From NCBI GenBank assembly GCA_043756275.1, contig JAYURJ010000121.1:1-12863 (forward strand): a stretch of 12,863 bases of DNA. The letters run 5' to 3'. The stretch comes from UKL13-2 sp043756275 (lineage in GTDB: Bacteria; Pseudomonadota; Gammaproteobacteria; Burkholderiales; Usitatibacteraceae). Below are positions 1-6,804 of the stretch, piece after piece; within the stretch, counting starts at the first letter, position 1, and each line of letters opens with the position of its first letter. Under the pieces are notes generated by a model. It was not told the origin of the DNA. It saw nothing but the letters and a program-made list of their open reading frames with translations, and made no database searches. A program made the position numbers and the translations under genes.

Positions 1-1
1 C

Positions 2-235
2 GATGGCAATACAGCGGTGTGGGTAGACGGCGTGCCGCGCTGGAATGCGAAGAGTGGGAGCACTGCGGGTTTAATGCCGACAGACGTGGGTGGACCGGCG
101 GGGTATTTGAGGTCGACTAACGTGGACGCGCCAGTGCCGTCTGTGAAGGCTGCTACGCGTACAAAGAAGGTTACTAAAGCTCGCGTTAAGAAATCTGGCG
201 CAAAGAAAAATACGAAGCCTCGACTTTTACAATAG
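2..235 (+). CDS. C-terminal part of an unrecognised protein with a cationic Lys/Arg tail (5' end outside window)
   Basis: The frame is open from the first complete codon (base 2) to a TAG at 233-235, giving 77 residues with no start of its own that looks real, so this is the 3' end of a gene beginning upstream. The visible part starts DGNTAVWVDGVPRW, then a Gly/Pro/Thr-rich stretch, and ends in a tail of about 30 residues dominated by Lys, Arg, Ala and Thr (KKVTKARVKKSGAKK is its core). I do not recognise the family. Because the next two genes, 10 nt downstream and beyond, encode pilin-like proteins in the same direction, it is probably another member or accessory of that pilus-like operon; this is inference from position. 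The basic tail could bind DNA, acidic polysaccharide or a membrane surface, but nothing in the sequence decides this. Confidence 0.6.
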   Translation, partial: DGNTAVWVDGVPRWNAKSGSTAGLMPTDVGGPAGYLRSTNVDAPVPSVKAATRTKKVTKARVKKSGAKKNTKPRLLQ

Positions 236-245
236 TGTCGATCCT

Positions 246-1535
246 TTGAATCCGAAACCGTTGCCTGCTAGACCGAATAAATTCGTCAAAAGTGGCGGGT
301 TTGTTTTGTTGCTAATCGTACTGTCGATGCTCGGCATTCTTGGTGCAGTTTTTGTGGCTGCGCTTGCCACTGATAAAAACAAGACTTCGAGGAGTGAGTC
401 TACCTCGGCTGCATTGGCGAAAGCCAAGGAGGCTTTGCTTGCATATGCAATTACGGGCGATGCTGCCGGTCGGCCCGGTGAATTTCCGTGCCCTACTTCT
501 GTGGCAACGAACTTAGCCACTTATGGTACATCCGCAACAGGATGTGCAACCATTAGTCTAGGGCGGCTACCGTGGAAAACGCTTGGCATACAAGAGATTT
601 TTGACGGCGATGGTGAACCACTTTGGTATGTTGTGTCACCTAAATTTCGACCGCCGTTTTCGGCTGCAAGAATTATCAACAGCGATACCGTGGGTGATTT
701 AACTGTTTATGGGGCAACTGGAAGCGCGGTGCTTGAAAGCAGAGCTGTCGTGATTATATTTTCAGCTGGCGCGCCGATCGCCAGTCAAAATCGAACCACC
801 GCCGTCTCTCTTTGTGCAACGACATCGACGAGTATTGCGGGCAACATTTGTGCGGCAAATTATCTCGAAAGTAGTTCCGGTCGAAATAACGCGACGAATG
901 CGGGGCCGTACATTGCTGATCGTCAGAGCGCAACATTTAACGACCAGCTTGTCTACATTACGACGGCTGACTTCATTCCAAAAATCGAAGAACGGGTTGT
1001 CACAATCCTTAAGCGAACCTTGGATGATTACTACCTGACGAACCTTTACTATCCATACGCCTCAAATTATCCCGACAGCACACTCGCAGCTGGGTTGAAC
1101 TGCGCCAACGGGAAATATTCGGGTAGATTGCCGTCTGACATTGCGCCCCCTCCCGTTCCGCCAGAGCTACAGTGTGCTGGTTTGGCAGAGTGGCAGCCGG
1201 TCGGCAATCCAAACGGTTTGCCCGCGTGGTTCTCGGTGAACAAGTGGAACACATCAATTCACTATGTCATAGGTAAGGCCTATGCAATTGGCGGATCAAA
1301 GGTCTGCGGTGGGCTGGGAGATTGTCTGACGGTCGATGGCGACAGCACCGTTCAAGCTATGTTTATTCTCCCCGGTATTACGACATCGGCGCAAAGTCGT
1401 CCATCCAACGTTCCTTCAAATTATCTCGAAACCACCGCAAACTTAGATGAATGGCCGACACCAGTAAACTATACGTACTCCACAACAACCTCCAAACTAC
1501 CTTCGCGCGACCGCGTCGTCGCAATCAAAAACTGA
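246..1535 (+). CDS. Large type IV pilin-like / pseudopilin protein lacking Glu+5
   Basis: This is a 429-residue protein with an 18-residue basic leader ending KSGG, then the hydrophobic helix FVLLLIVLSMLGILGAVF (19-36). That is a prepilin-type arrangement, with presumed PilD cleavage after G18. The +5 position is Leu rather than the usual Glu, as in GspK/PilX-type minor (pseudo)pilins that sit at the filament tip. After the helix come AKEALLAYAITG (60-71), an FPCP motif (80-83), Cys100 and a GRLPW-xx-LG block (106-114), all shared with the next gene. FNDQLVYIT (231-239) matches the C-terminal EFDDIV motif of that gene. Residues 250-429 are an extra region with more Cys (286, 310, 354, 360). 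The start is a TTG 10 nt after the previous stop. No good Shine-Dalgarno is visible, but no ATG, GTG or earlier TTG exists in this frame after the stop at 144-146. A minor pilin-like role is likely; its exact system is unknown. Confidence 0.72.
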   Translation: MNPKPLPARPNKFVKSGGFVLLLIVLSMLGILGAVFVAALATDKNKTSRSESTSAALAKAKEALLAYAITGDAAGRPGEFPCPTSVATNLATYGTSATGCATISLGRLPWKTLGIQEIFDGDGEPLWYVVSPKFRPPFSAARIINSDTVGDLTVYGATGSAVLESRAVVIIFSAGAPIASQNRTTAVSLCATTSTSIAGNICAANYLESSSGRNNATNAGPYIADRQSATFNDQLVYITTADFIPKIEERVVTILKRTLDDYYLTNLYYPYASNYPDSTLAAGLNCANGKYSGRLPSDIAPPPVPPELQCAGLAEWQPVGNPNGLPAWFSVNKWNTSIHYVIGKAYAIGGSKVCGGLGDCLTVDGDSTVQAMFILPGITTSAQSRPSNVPSNYLETTANLDEWPTPVNYTYSTTTSKLPSRDRVVAIKN

Positions 1536-2398
1536 TGGGAAATTTGCCTCCGATGAAACGAATTTTGGGTAACAGGCTTGGGAATGACAAGGGGTTTTCT
1601 CTCGTTGAGATTGCCGTTGTCTTGATAATTTTGTCCGTATTGCTCGCCATTGTCGCCGTGCCCGTTACAACTCAGTTGAACCAAAGACGCGTCGCGGAAA
1701 CACAACGATTGCTGGACTTGGCTCAGCAAGCGCTCATTGGTTACGCCACGGCAAATGGCAGGCTCCCGTGTCCTGCGACCGATGGCACCATCATTGGTGC
1801 GGTTAACTCATTTGGTGATGAGCGATTTGTTGGTGGGGGTTCGGCTGCGACGGGGCAATGTGAGTATTGGGCTGGGTTTTTGCCCGCTGTAGCGCTTGGA
1901 CTTAGTCCAGTAGATAGTCAGGGATTTATGATTGATGCATGGGGACTACAACAAAATCGTATTCGGTACGCTGTGTGGGGGTCTACCGCAGCACCAGTGG
2001 GCGGGGAACCCTATCCGTTTACCAAGACGGACGGCATGAAGACCGCAACAACCGCTGTACTCGCCGCAGCGAACAAATTTCTCGTTGTATGCCAGTCTGC
2101 CCCACAGGGTGTTCCACTGCCAACTGCGGGGGTCGCGGGAGCAGCAAATACATGTGGCGCAGGCGTCGTAAGGCTTACAGACAAGGCACCTGTCGTGGTC
2201 TATTCGTCAGGCATAAATGCGCCTTCGGGTGGCACGGGAACAGACGAGGTTTTCAACGCTAAGACAACGGCTGTACAAACATATGCATTTGTGTCCCATA
2301 CGCCTACCCCCGGGCCAACAAACGAATTTGATGATATCGTCAGCTGGATGTCGCTGAATTTGCTCTTCAATAATATGCAAACTGCGGGAAAATTGTAA
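1535..2398 (+). CDS. Prepilin-type cleavage/methylation domain protein (pseudopilin, PCP family)
   Basis: This is a 287-residue canonical type IV prepilin. A 20-residue basic leader ends NDKG, then the mature N-terminus FSLVEIAVVLIILSVLLAIV with Glu at +5 (residue 25), the residue needed for methylation and assembly. Downstream are LAQQALIGYATANGRLPCP (62-80), Cys109, GFLPAVALGL (114-123), Cys186 and Cys207, and a C-terminal SGGTGTDE...VSHTPT...EFDDIVSW block. The conserved Cys pair may form a periplasmic disulfide. The frame is open upstream to 1451, but the ATG at 1535 is preferred: it overlaps the previous stop as TGATG, suggesting translational coupling, and leaves a normal leader. The ATG at 1553 (14-residue leader) is also possible. 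It probably forms a filament or pseudopilus with the preceding gene product; which pilus system is not shown. Confidence 0.85.
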   Translation: MGNLPPMKRILGNRLGNDKGFSLVEIAVVLIILSVLLAIVAVPVTTQLNQRRVAETQRLLDLAQQALIGYATANGRLPCPATDGTIIGAVNSFGDERFVGGGSAATGQCEYWAGFLPAVALGLSPVDSQGFMIDAWGLQQNRIRYAVWGSTAAPVGGEPYPFTKTDGMKTATTAVLAAANKFLVVCQSAPQGVPLPTAGVAGAANTCGAGVVRLTDKAPVVVYSSGINAPSGGTGTDEVFNAKTTAVQTYAFVSHTPTPGPTNEFDDIVSWMSLNLLFNNMQTAGKL

Positions 2399-2402
2399 GC
2401 CA

Positions 2403-2615
2403 TTGCCATCATTCGCACTGACCTTATTCGGAGAACATGCGGCCTCCGGAGGAACAGGCACCGATGAGGCCCATAACGTTGATGCCGATGCGTATTTCGT
2501 ATCTCACACACCAACGCTTGCCGGTTCTGCCGCTGGTGAATTCGATGACATCGTTACCTGGGCTTCTATCAACACCCTCTTTGCCCGTATGGTCCAAGCG
2601 GGCAAACTGCCATAA
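2403..2615 (+). pseudogene. Orphan C-terminal fragment of a third pilin paralogue
   Basis: The 70-codon frame encodes ASGGTGTDE, VSHTPT, GEFDDIVTWAS and a final MVQAGKLP. These are the same landmarks, in the same order, as the last 60 or so residues of the gene just upstream (SGGTGTDE, VSHTPT, EFDDIVSWMS, MQTAGKL). The homology begins about 20 nt into this frame. No leader, hydrophobic helix or PCP region precedes it, so it cannot make a pilin by itself. The only start is a TTG 4 nt after the upstream stop. At DNA level the copy is clearly diverged from its neighbour, with many synonymous and non-synonymous differences, so it is not a recent duplication. Most likely it is the remnant of a third tandem pilin gene whose 5' part was deleted; expression as a small soluble peptide by reinitiation is possible but unsupported. 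Confidence 0.75.
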
Positions 2616-2651
2616 ATAGCTGATCGCAAATTTTTTTTGGCATGGCAATCT

Positions 2652-2708
2652 CTAACACTGGTGCGGCTTACGCAGCAGAAAATTGCCTGAAACCCGCATC
2701 AATGCTGG
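2652..2708. repeat. 57-bp imperfect palindromic element, copy A, between convergent genes
   Basis: The left arm CTAACACTGGTGCGG (2652-2666) and right arm CCGCATCAATGCTGG (2694-2708) can pair over 15 positions with two G-U pairs and two mismatches, around a 27-nt centre. It closely resembles the element at 7974-8029 (about two thirds identical by hand alignment, same length to 1 nt). It lies between the + strand pilin fragment and the - strand antiporter gene, 11 bp from the latter's stop, so a two-way terminator or REP-like repeat is the likely role. A run of eight T (2631-2638) precedes it but has no strong stem in front. Confidence 0.6.
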
Positions 2709-2719
2709 GACTTTAGCTT

Positions 2720-4696
2720 TTATCCCTGCAGCAATCGCATCTCCGCCCGCGCCAGCGCTTTTGGCGCGCCCGCCAGCACCAATACATCGCCAGCTTGCAG
2801 TTGCATGTCTGGTTGCAATTTGGTTTCGCGTACGCCTTTGCGGCGCAGTGCGACAAGCTGAATGCCCAACGCTTCCAACTTGAGCACCTCGAACGTCTTC
2901 CCAACCGCGTCAGCGCCCTCATCGACCAATATCGATTGCATGCGCGTTTGGTGGCTGTCGAATTCAGTATCGGCAACATCGGTGACACCTGGGAAAAATC
3001 CGCGCATCAATGCGTAGCGTTCGCTGCGCACCTGCCGCAAGCGCGCCAGCACTTTATTGAGCGGCAGTCCGAGCAGCAGCATCGTCTGGGTCGCCAGCAT
3101 GAGCGAGCCCTCGACAACTTCGGCCACGATTTCTGCGGCACCGGCACCTTTCAGTTTTTCAACATCCGTGTCATCGAAAGTACGCACGATCACCGGCACT
3201 TCGGGCCGCAATGAGCGCACATGCGAAAGTATTGTCATTGCCGCGTGGGTGTTTGCAAAACTCACCACAACGGCCGCAGCGCGCGCCAATCCCGCTGCGG
3301 TCAGCACTTCTTTTTTCGTGCCGTCACCGAACATGACAGAATCGCCGCCAGCAGCGGCTTGCTTGACGCGGGTGGGATCGGTGTCGAGCGCGATAAGCGG
3401 AATGCTCTCGTGCTCCAGAAAGCGCGCCAGACTTTGGCCTGAGCGCCCGTAACCGCAAATAATCACGTGGCCGCGCTTGGCCATCGCCTGAATGGCCAAT
3501 TGCTGCAACTGCACCGCGCGCATTTCCCATTCGCCTGCGACCAGATACATGACGATCTTTTCGCTCTTGGCTAAGATGAAGGGCGACAGCAGCATCGAAA
3601 TCAGCATCGCCCCCAACACCACTTGCAACGTCGCAGCGGGCACCGCATTGATCTGGCCCGCCAGCGAGAGCAGCACGAAGCCGAATTCCCCGGCGGGGGC
3701 CAGCGCCAATCCGCAACGCAGCGCAACCCCTTTATCATTTTTGAAAAACAACGCCAGCCCGACGACGATCAAAAATTTGAATACCATCAATGCCGCCAGC
3801 ACCAGCAGTACCAGCGCCCAGCGATCCAGCACGGCGATCAAATTGAGGAGCATGCCGATGGTGACAAAGAACAAGCCGAGCAGCACATCGCGGAAAGGCT
3901 TGATATCGTCTTCCACCTGATAGCGATACTCGGTTTCAGAAATCAGCATGCCGGCCAGAAACGCGCCCAGCGCCAGCGAGAGCCCCGCCACTTCAGTGAT
4001 CCACGCCAGCCCCAAGGTGACGAGTAACACCGTCAGCACAAAAAGCTCAGATGACTTTTGCCGCGCGACCACGCCGAACAGCGCACGCGTCAAGCGTTGG
4101 CCCACCGTCAGAATCAGGAATAAAACGATGGCCGCTTTGGCCAGCGCCCAGCCAACTTCGATAGCCAGCGCGCCGCCGGAAAGTGCCAGCGCCGGCACCA
4201 ATACCAGCAACGGCACCACGGCCAAATCCTGAAACAGCAAGACACCAACAATCTGCTTTCCGTGTGGAGAGTGCAACTGCGCCTGATCCGATAACACTTT
4301 GATGCTGATGGCAGTCGATGACATGGCCAGAATGCCGCCCAGAATGAAGCCGACCTGCCAGCTTTGTCCGGCAAGCAAGGCAATGATGATAACGAGCACC
4401 ATCGTCAGCCCAACCTGCATTCCGCCAAACCCCAATACTGAGCGCCGCATCGCCGTCAATTGCGGCAGGGAAAACTCCAGCCCGATTGAGAACATCAGGA
4501 ACACGACACCAAATTCGGCCAGATAGCGCGTCTCGGGCGTGTCGGGTACAAATCCCAATGCATGCGGCCCGATCAGCGCCCCGACCACAAGGTAGCCCAG
4601 AATCGCTGGCATGTTGACGCGCCTGAACACCACCACCGTCACTACGGCGGTAGCCAGCAAAATCAATACGATGGGTAAAGTGGAATGTGCGGTCAC
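2720..4696 (-). CDS. Kef-type monovalent cation:proton antiporter (CPA2) with RCK domains
   Basis: This is a 658-residue inner-membrane antiporter expected to exchange K+ (or Na+) for H+. Residues 5-385 form about a dozen hydrophobic segments of the Na/H-exchanger fold and include the family motif LLFQDLAVVP (153-162) with Asp157. Residues 408-525 are a TrkA-N/RCK Rossmann domain with GYGRSG (415-420) as dinucleotide loop and Asp438 at the end of the second strand. Residues 570-655 look like a TrkA-C/RCK-C ligand domain. Length and domain order fit the KefB/KefC group, though an RCK-C domain at the end is more typical of related CPA2 proteins than of E. coli KefC, so glutathione gating should not be assumed. 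The start is GTG at 4696 (MTAHSTLPIV); no strong ribosome-binding site decides it. It is divergent from kdsD over a 139-bp gap. Confidence 0.88.
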   Translation of the reverse strand: MTAHSTLPIVLILLATAVVTVVVFRRVNMPAILGYLVVGALIGPHALGFVPDTPETRYLAEFGVVFLMFSIGLEFSLPQLTAMRRSVLGFGGMQVGLTMVLVIIIALLAGQSWQVGFILGGILAMSSTAISIKVLSDQAQLHSPHGKQIVGVLLFQDLAVVPLLVLVPALALSGGALAIEVGWALAKAAIVLFLILTVGQRLTRALFGVVARQKSSELFVLTVLLVTLGLAWITEVAGLSLALGAFLAGMLISETEYRYQVEDDIKPFRDVLLGLFFVTIGMLLNLIAVLDRWALVLLVLAALMVFKFLIVVGLALFFKNDKGVALRCGLALAPAGEFGFVLLSLAGQINAVPAATLQVVLGAMLISMLLSPFILAKSEKIVMYLVAGEWEMRAVQLQQLAIQAMAKRGHVIICGYGRSGQSLARFLEHESIPLIALDTDPTRVKQAAAGGDSVMFGDGTKKEVLTAAGLARAAAVVVSFANTHAAMTILSHVRSLRPEVPVIVRTFDDTDVEKLKGAGAAEIVAEVVEGSLMLATQTMLLLGLPLNKVLARLRQVRSERYALMRGFFPGVTDVADTEFDSHQTRMQSILVDEGADAVGKTFEVLKLEALGIQLVALRRKGVRETKLQPDMQLQAGDVLVLAGAPKALARAEMRLLQG

Positions 4697-4823
4697 TGGT
4701 TCTGTTTTTTGCTTTATTGAAATCCGTTATGAATGATTGCAAGACGCATTCGTGGATGGACAACGCACACTTCCCACCTTTGAAAAAGGCGGCCCCAAGC
4801 CGTGTCGCGTACTACCATAACGG

Positions 4824-4829
4824 TACAAT
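4824..4829 (+). promoter_or_regulatory. Candidate -10 box of the kdsD operon
   Basis: TACAAT (5 of 6 matches to TATAAT) ends 6 nt before the kdsD ATG at 4836, so initiation at the usual distance would fall on or within a few bases of the A of the start codon. No good -35 hexamer is seen 16-18 bp upstream, and no Shine-Dalgarno lies between box and ATG. Assignment is tentative. Confidence 0.3.
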
Positions 4830-4835
4830 AGTCTC

Positions 4836-5852
4836 ATGGAAAGTTTATTACATCCCCGCTCTATTGCCGATACGGCGCGCACCCTGAAATTGGCGCGGGA
4901 AACACTCGATATTGAAGCCGATGCGGTGCGCGCGCTGTCGCTGAAGCTCGGCGACGCCTTCATCGCGGCGCACAAACTTCTTTTTGAGGTCACCGAGAAT
5001 AAAGGCCGCGTCGTGGTGACTGGCATGGGCAAGAGTGGCCACATCGGCGGCAAGATTGCATCCACGCTCGCGTCCACCGGTACGCCGGCATTTTTTATGC
5101 ATCCGGGCGAAGCCAGCCATGGTGACTTGGGCATGATCACCAAGGATGACGTAGTGATCGCCATTTCAAATTCTGGCGAATCCGACGAAATTTTGAAAAT
5201 CCTGCCGCAGCTAAAGCGCCGCGGCACGCCGGTCATCGCGATCACCGGACGCCCCAATTCCACGCTTGCCCTCGCAGCGGCAGTGCATCTGGATGCAGCC
5301 GTGGAAAAAGAGGCGTGCCCGCTCAATCTCGCCCCCACCGCCAGCACCACCGCCACGCTGGCACTTGGAGACGCGCTCGCCGTCACGCTGTTGGATGCGC
5401 GTGGCTTTGGCGAAGAGGATTACGCAATGCACCACCCGGGCGGCTCGCTGGGGCGGCGCCTGCTCATGCACGTAAGTGATGTGATGGTGACTGGAGACCG
5501 CGTGCCAACCGTGACGCTCGATGCGCTGTTGCCGGCCGCAATCATGGAGATGACCAAGAAGGGGTTGGGAATGACCGCGGTGGTCGATGCGCGCGGCGAG
5601 CTGGCTGGCGTATTCAGCGACGGCGATTTGCGACGGGCATTGGAAGCACAGGACAGCATCAAAACAACCCGGATCGCAGACATCATGACGCGCACGCCCA
5701 AAACTATCGCCGCGCAATGTCTGGCAGTCGAGGCGGCAGAGCTGATTCAGCGCCACAAAATTGGCTCAAGCGGTTTGCTGGTGGTCGATGAGCACAATAA
5801 ATTGGTCGGTGCGGTGCATGTGTTGGACCTAATGCGCGCAGGGGTGTTGTAA
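4836..5852 (+). CDS. kdsD: D-arabinose-5-phosphate isomerase (KpsF/GutQ family)
   Basis: KdsD interconverts D-ribulose 5-phosphate and D-arabinose 5-phosphate in the cytoplasm, the first step toward Kdo in lipopolysaccharide core synthesis. The 338-residue protein has an SIS domain (about 45-185) with GMGKSGHIGGKIASTLASTG (63-82), SNSGESDE (111-118) and EKEACPLNLAPTAS (157-170), then HHPGGSLGRRLL (199-210) and two CBS domains (about 213-272 and 281-338). Lys66, Glu118, Glu159 and His200 line up, at a constant offset of 7, with the four catalytic residues reported for E. coli KdsD. It heads a tight operon; its TAA overlaps the ATG of kdsC by 1 nt, fitting the sequential pathway. GutQ is the alternative paralogue, but linkage to kdsC argues for KdsD. 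Confidence 0.95.
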   Translation: MESLLHPRSIADTARTLKLARETLDIEADAVRALSLKLGDAFIAAHKLLFEVTENKGRVVVTGMGKSGHIGGKIASTLASTGTPAFFMHPGEASHGDLGMITKDDVVIAISNSGESDEILKILPQLKRRGTPVIAITGRPNSTLALAAAVHLDAAVEKEACPLNLAPTASTTATLALGDALAVTLLDARGFGEEDYAMHHPGGSLGRRLLMHVSDVMVTGDRVPTVTLDALLPAAIMEMTKKGLGMTAVVDARGELAGVFSDGDLRRALEAQDSIKTTRIADIMTRTPKTIAAQCLAVEAAELIQRHKIGSSGLLVVDEHNKLVGAVHVLDLMRAGVL

Positions 5853-6385
5853 TGGCCTTGAGCGTAGAACTAATTGATCGCGTTCGTCACATCAAGCTCG
5901 CTATTTTTGATGTCGACGGCGTACTGACCGACGGCAGTTTGCATTACGGGCCAAACGGTGAGGAATTGAAAGTGTTCAATGCGCTCGATGGCCATGGACT
6001 GAAGCTGCTGCAGGAGTCCGGCGTCGCGTTGGCCATCATTTCAGGCCGCCAATCAAAGGCGCTGGAGCGGCGCGCGAAAGATTTGCGCATTACCCAGCTT
6101 TTTATGGGCGTGGAAAACAAGTTGAACATGTTCGAGACATTGCTTAAAAGCCTTTCGCTTGTGCCGACGCAAAGTGCCGGTATTGGCGACGACGTGATCG
6201 ATCTGCCGTTCCTGACGCGCTCAGGCTTCGCTGCCTGCGTGCCGTCTGCACCTGCGTATGTGAGAGAGCGCGTGCATTATGTGACGACCGCGCAAGGTGG
6301 CCACGGCGCGGTACGCGAATTTTGTGACGTGATCATGCAGGCGCAGGGCACTTGGGATGCCGCCCTCAAAAAATATCTGGACTAA
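5852..6385 (+). CDS. kdsC: 3-deoxy-D-manno-octulosonate-8-phosphate phosphatase
   Basis: KdsC hydrolyses Kdo 8-phosphate to Kdo and phosphate. The 177-residue length is typical of this cap-less HAD phosphatase, which works as a tetramer. Motif I is FDVDGVLTDG (19-28) with nucleophile Asp20 and acid/base Asp22; motif II is ISGRQS (63-68); Lys90 lies in the VENKL segment; motif III is GIGDDVIDLPFL (110-121) with Asp113/Asp114 as Mg2+ ligands. The C-terminal GGHGAVREFCD (148-158) is the family's tail that reaches into the neighbouring subunit's active site. The start ATG overlaps the kdsD stop (TAATG). The genes lptC-lptA-lptB, often next in line, are not here; hemJ follows after 2 nt. Confidence 0.95.
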   Translation: MALSVELIDRVRHIKLAIFDVDGVLTDGSLHYGPNGEELKVFNALDGHGLKLLQESGVALAIISGRQSKALERRAKDLRITQLFMGVENKLNMFETLLKSLSLVPTQSAGIGDDVIDLPFLTRSGFAACVPSAPAYVRERVHYVTTAQGGHGAVREFCDVIMQAQGTWDAALKKYLD

Positions 6386-6387
6386 AA

Positions 6388-6804
6388 ATGCTTTGGATTA
6401 AATCGTTTCACATCATCTTTATGGTTGCCTGGTTTGCGGGCCTGTTTTATTTGCCGCGCCTGTTTGTGTACCACGCACAGACGGATGACAAAATTTCCAG
6501 CGAACGCTTTAAGGTGATGGAGCGAAAGCTCTACGTCGGCATCATGACGCCGTGCATGGTGCTCACCCTCGGCTTGGGCATGTGGCTGTGGCTGGGCTAC
6601 GGCTTTCGCGGTGGCTGGCTGCACGCAAAATTGGCGCTGGTGCTGCTGCTCATCGCGCATCATTTTTACTTGGGCAAACTGATTCGTGATTTCAAGGCTG
6701 ATCGCAACAAACACGGCCATGTTTTTTATCGTTGGCTCAATGAAATTCCCGTACTACCGGCGCTGATCGGTATCGTCATACTCGTTGTTGTGAAGCCATT
6801 CTGA
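6388..6804 (+). CDS. hemJ: Protoporphyrinogen IX oxidase HemJ (CopD/UPF0093 family)
   Basis: HemJ oxidises protoporphyrinogen IX to protoporphyrin IX in the inner membrane, the penultimate step of haem synthesis, in bacteria lacking HemG or HemY. This 138-residue protein has four hydrophobic segments (about 4-26, 50-70, 79-97, 118-136). It carries the family signatures SFHIIFMVAWFAGLFYLPRL (6-25) with the conserved His8, WLHAKL (77-82) with Lys81, and RWLNEIPVLPAL (115-126). The frame is open further upstream to 6352, but the ATG at 6388 fits the family N-terminus and lies 2 nt after the kdsC stop. Its TGA overlaps the next ATG (TGATG). The reader should expect co-translation with kdsC and the rRNA methyltransferase gene; a direct functional link between them is not evident. 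Confidence 0.9.
   Translation: MLWIKSFHIIFMVAWFAGLFYLPRLFVYHAQTDDKISSERFKVMERKLYVGIMTPCMVLTLGLGMWLWLGYGFRGGWLHAKLALVLLLIAHHFYLGKLIRDFKADRNKHGHVFYRWLNEIPVLPALIGIVILVVVKPF

Noticed and set aside
2403..2615. Recent pilin cassette exchange (pilS- or shufflon-like system)
   Set aside because: The two C-terminal copies are too different at DNA level, and no flanking recombination sites, recombinase gene or multiple cassettes are visible.
2616..2640. Simple intrinsic terminator at the T-run 2631-2638
   Set aside because: The T-run has no stable stem immediately before it; the palindrome further on is the better candidate.
4047..4763. 238-residue - strand frame overlapping the antiporter gene
   Set aside because: It is a shadow in another frame of the same strand; the antiporter frame has clear family motifs and this one has none.
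5211..5756. 181-residue - strand frame opposite kdsD
   Set aside because: Antisense shadow rich in Arg, His and Cys, typical of a non-coding frame; kdsD has all family motifs.
6352..6387. Longer N-terminus for hemJ
   Set aside because: The extra 12 residues are not family-like and overlap the end of kdsC; the ATG at 6388 gives the expected N-terminus.
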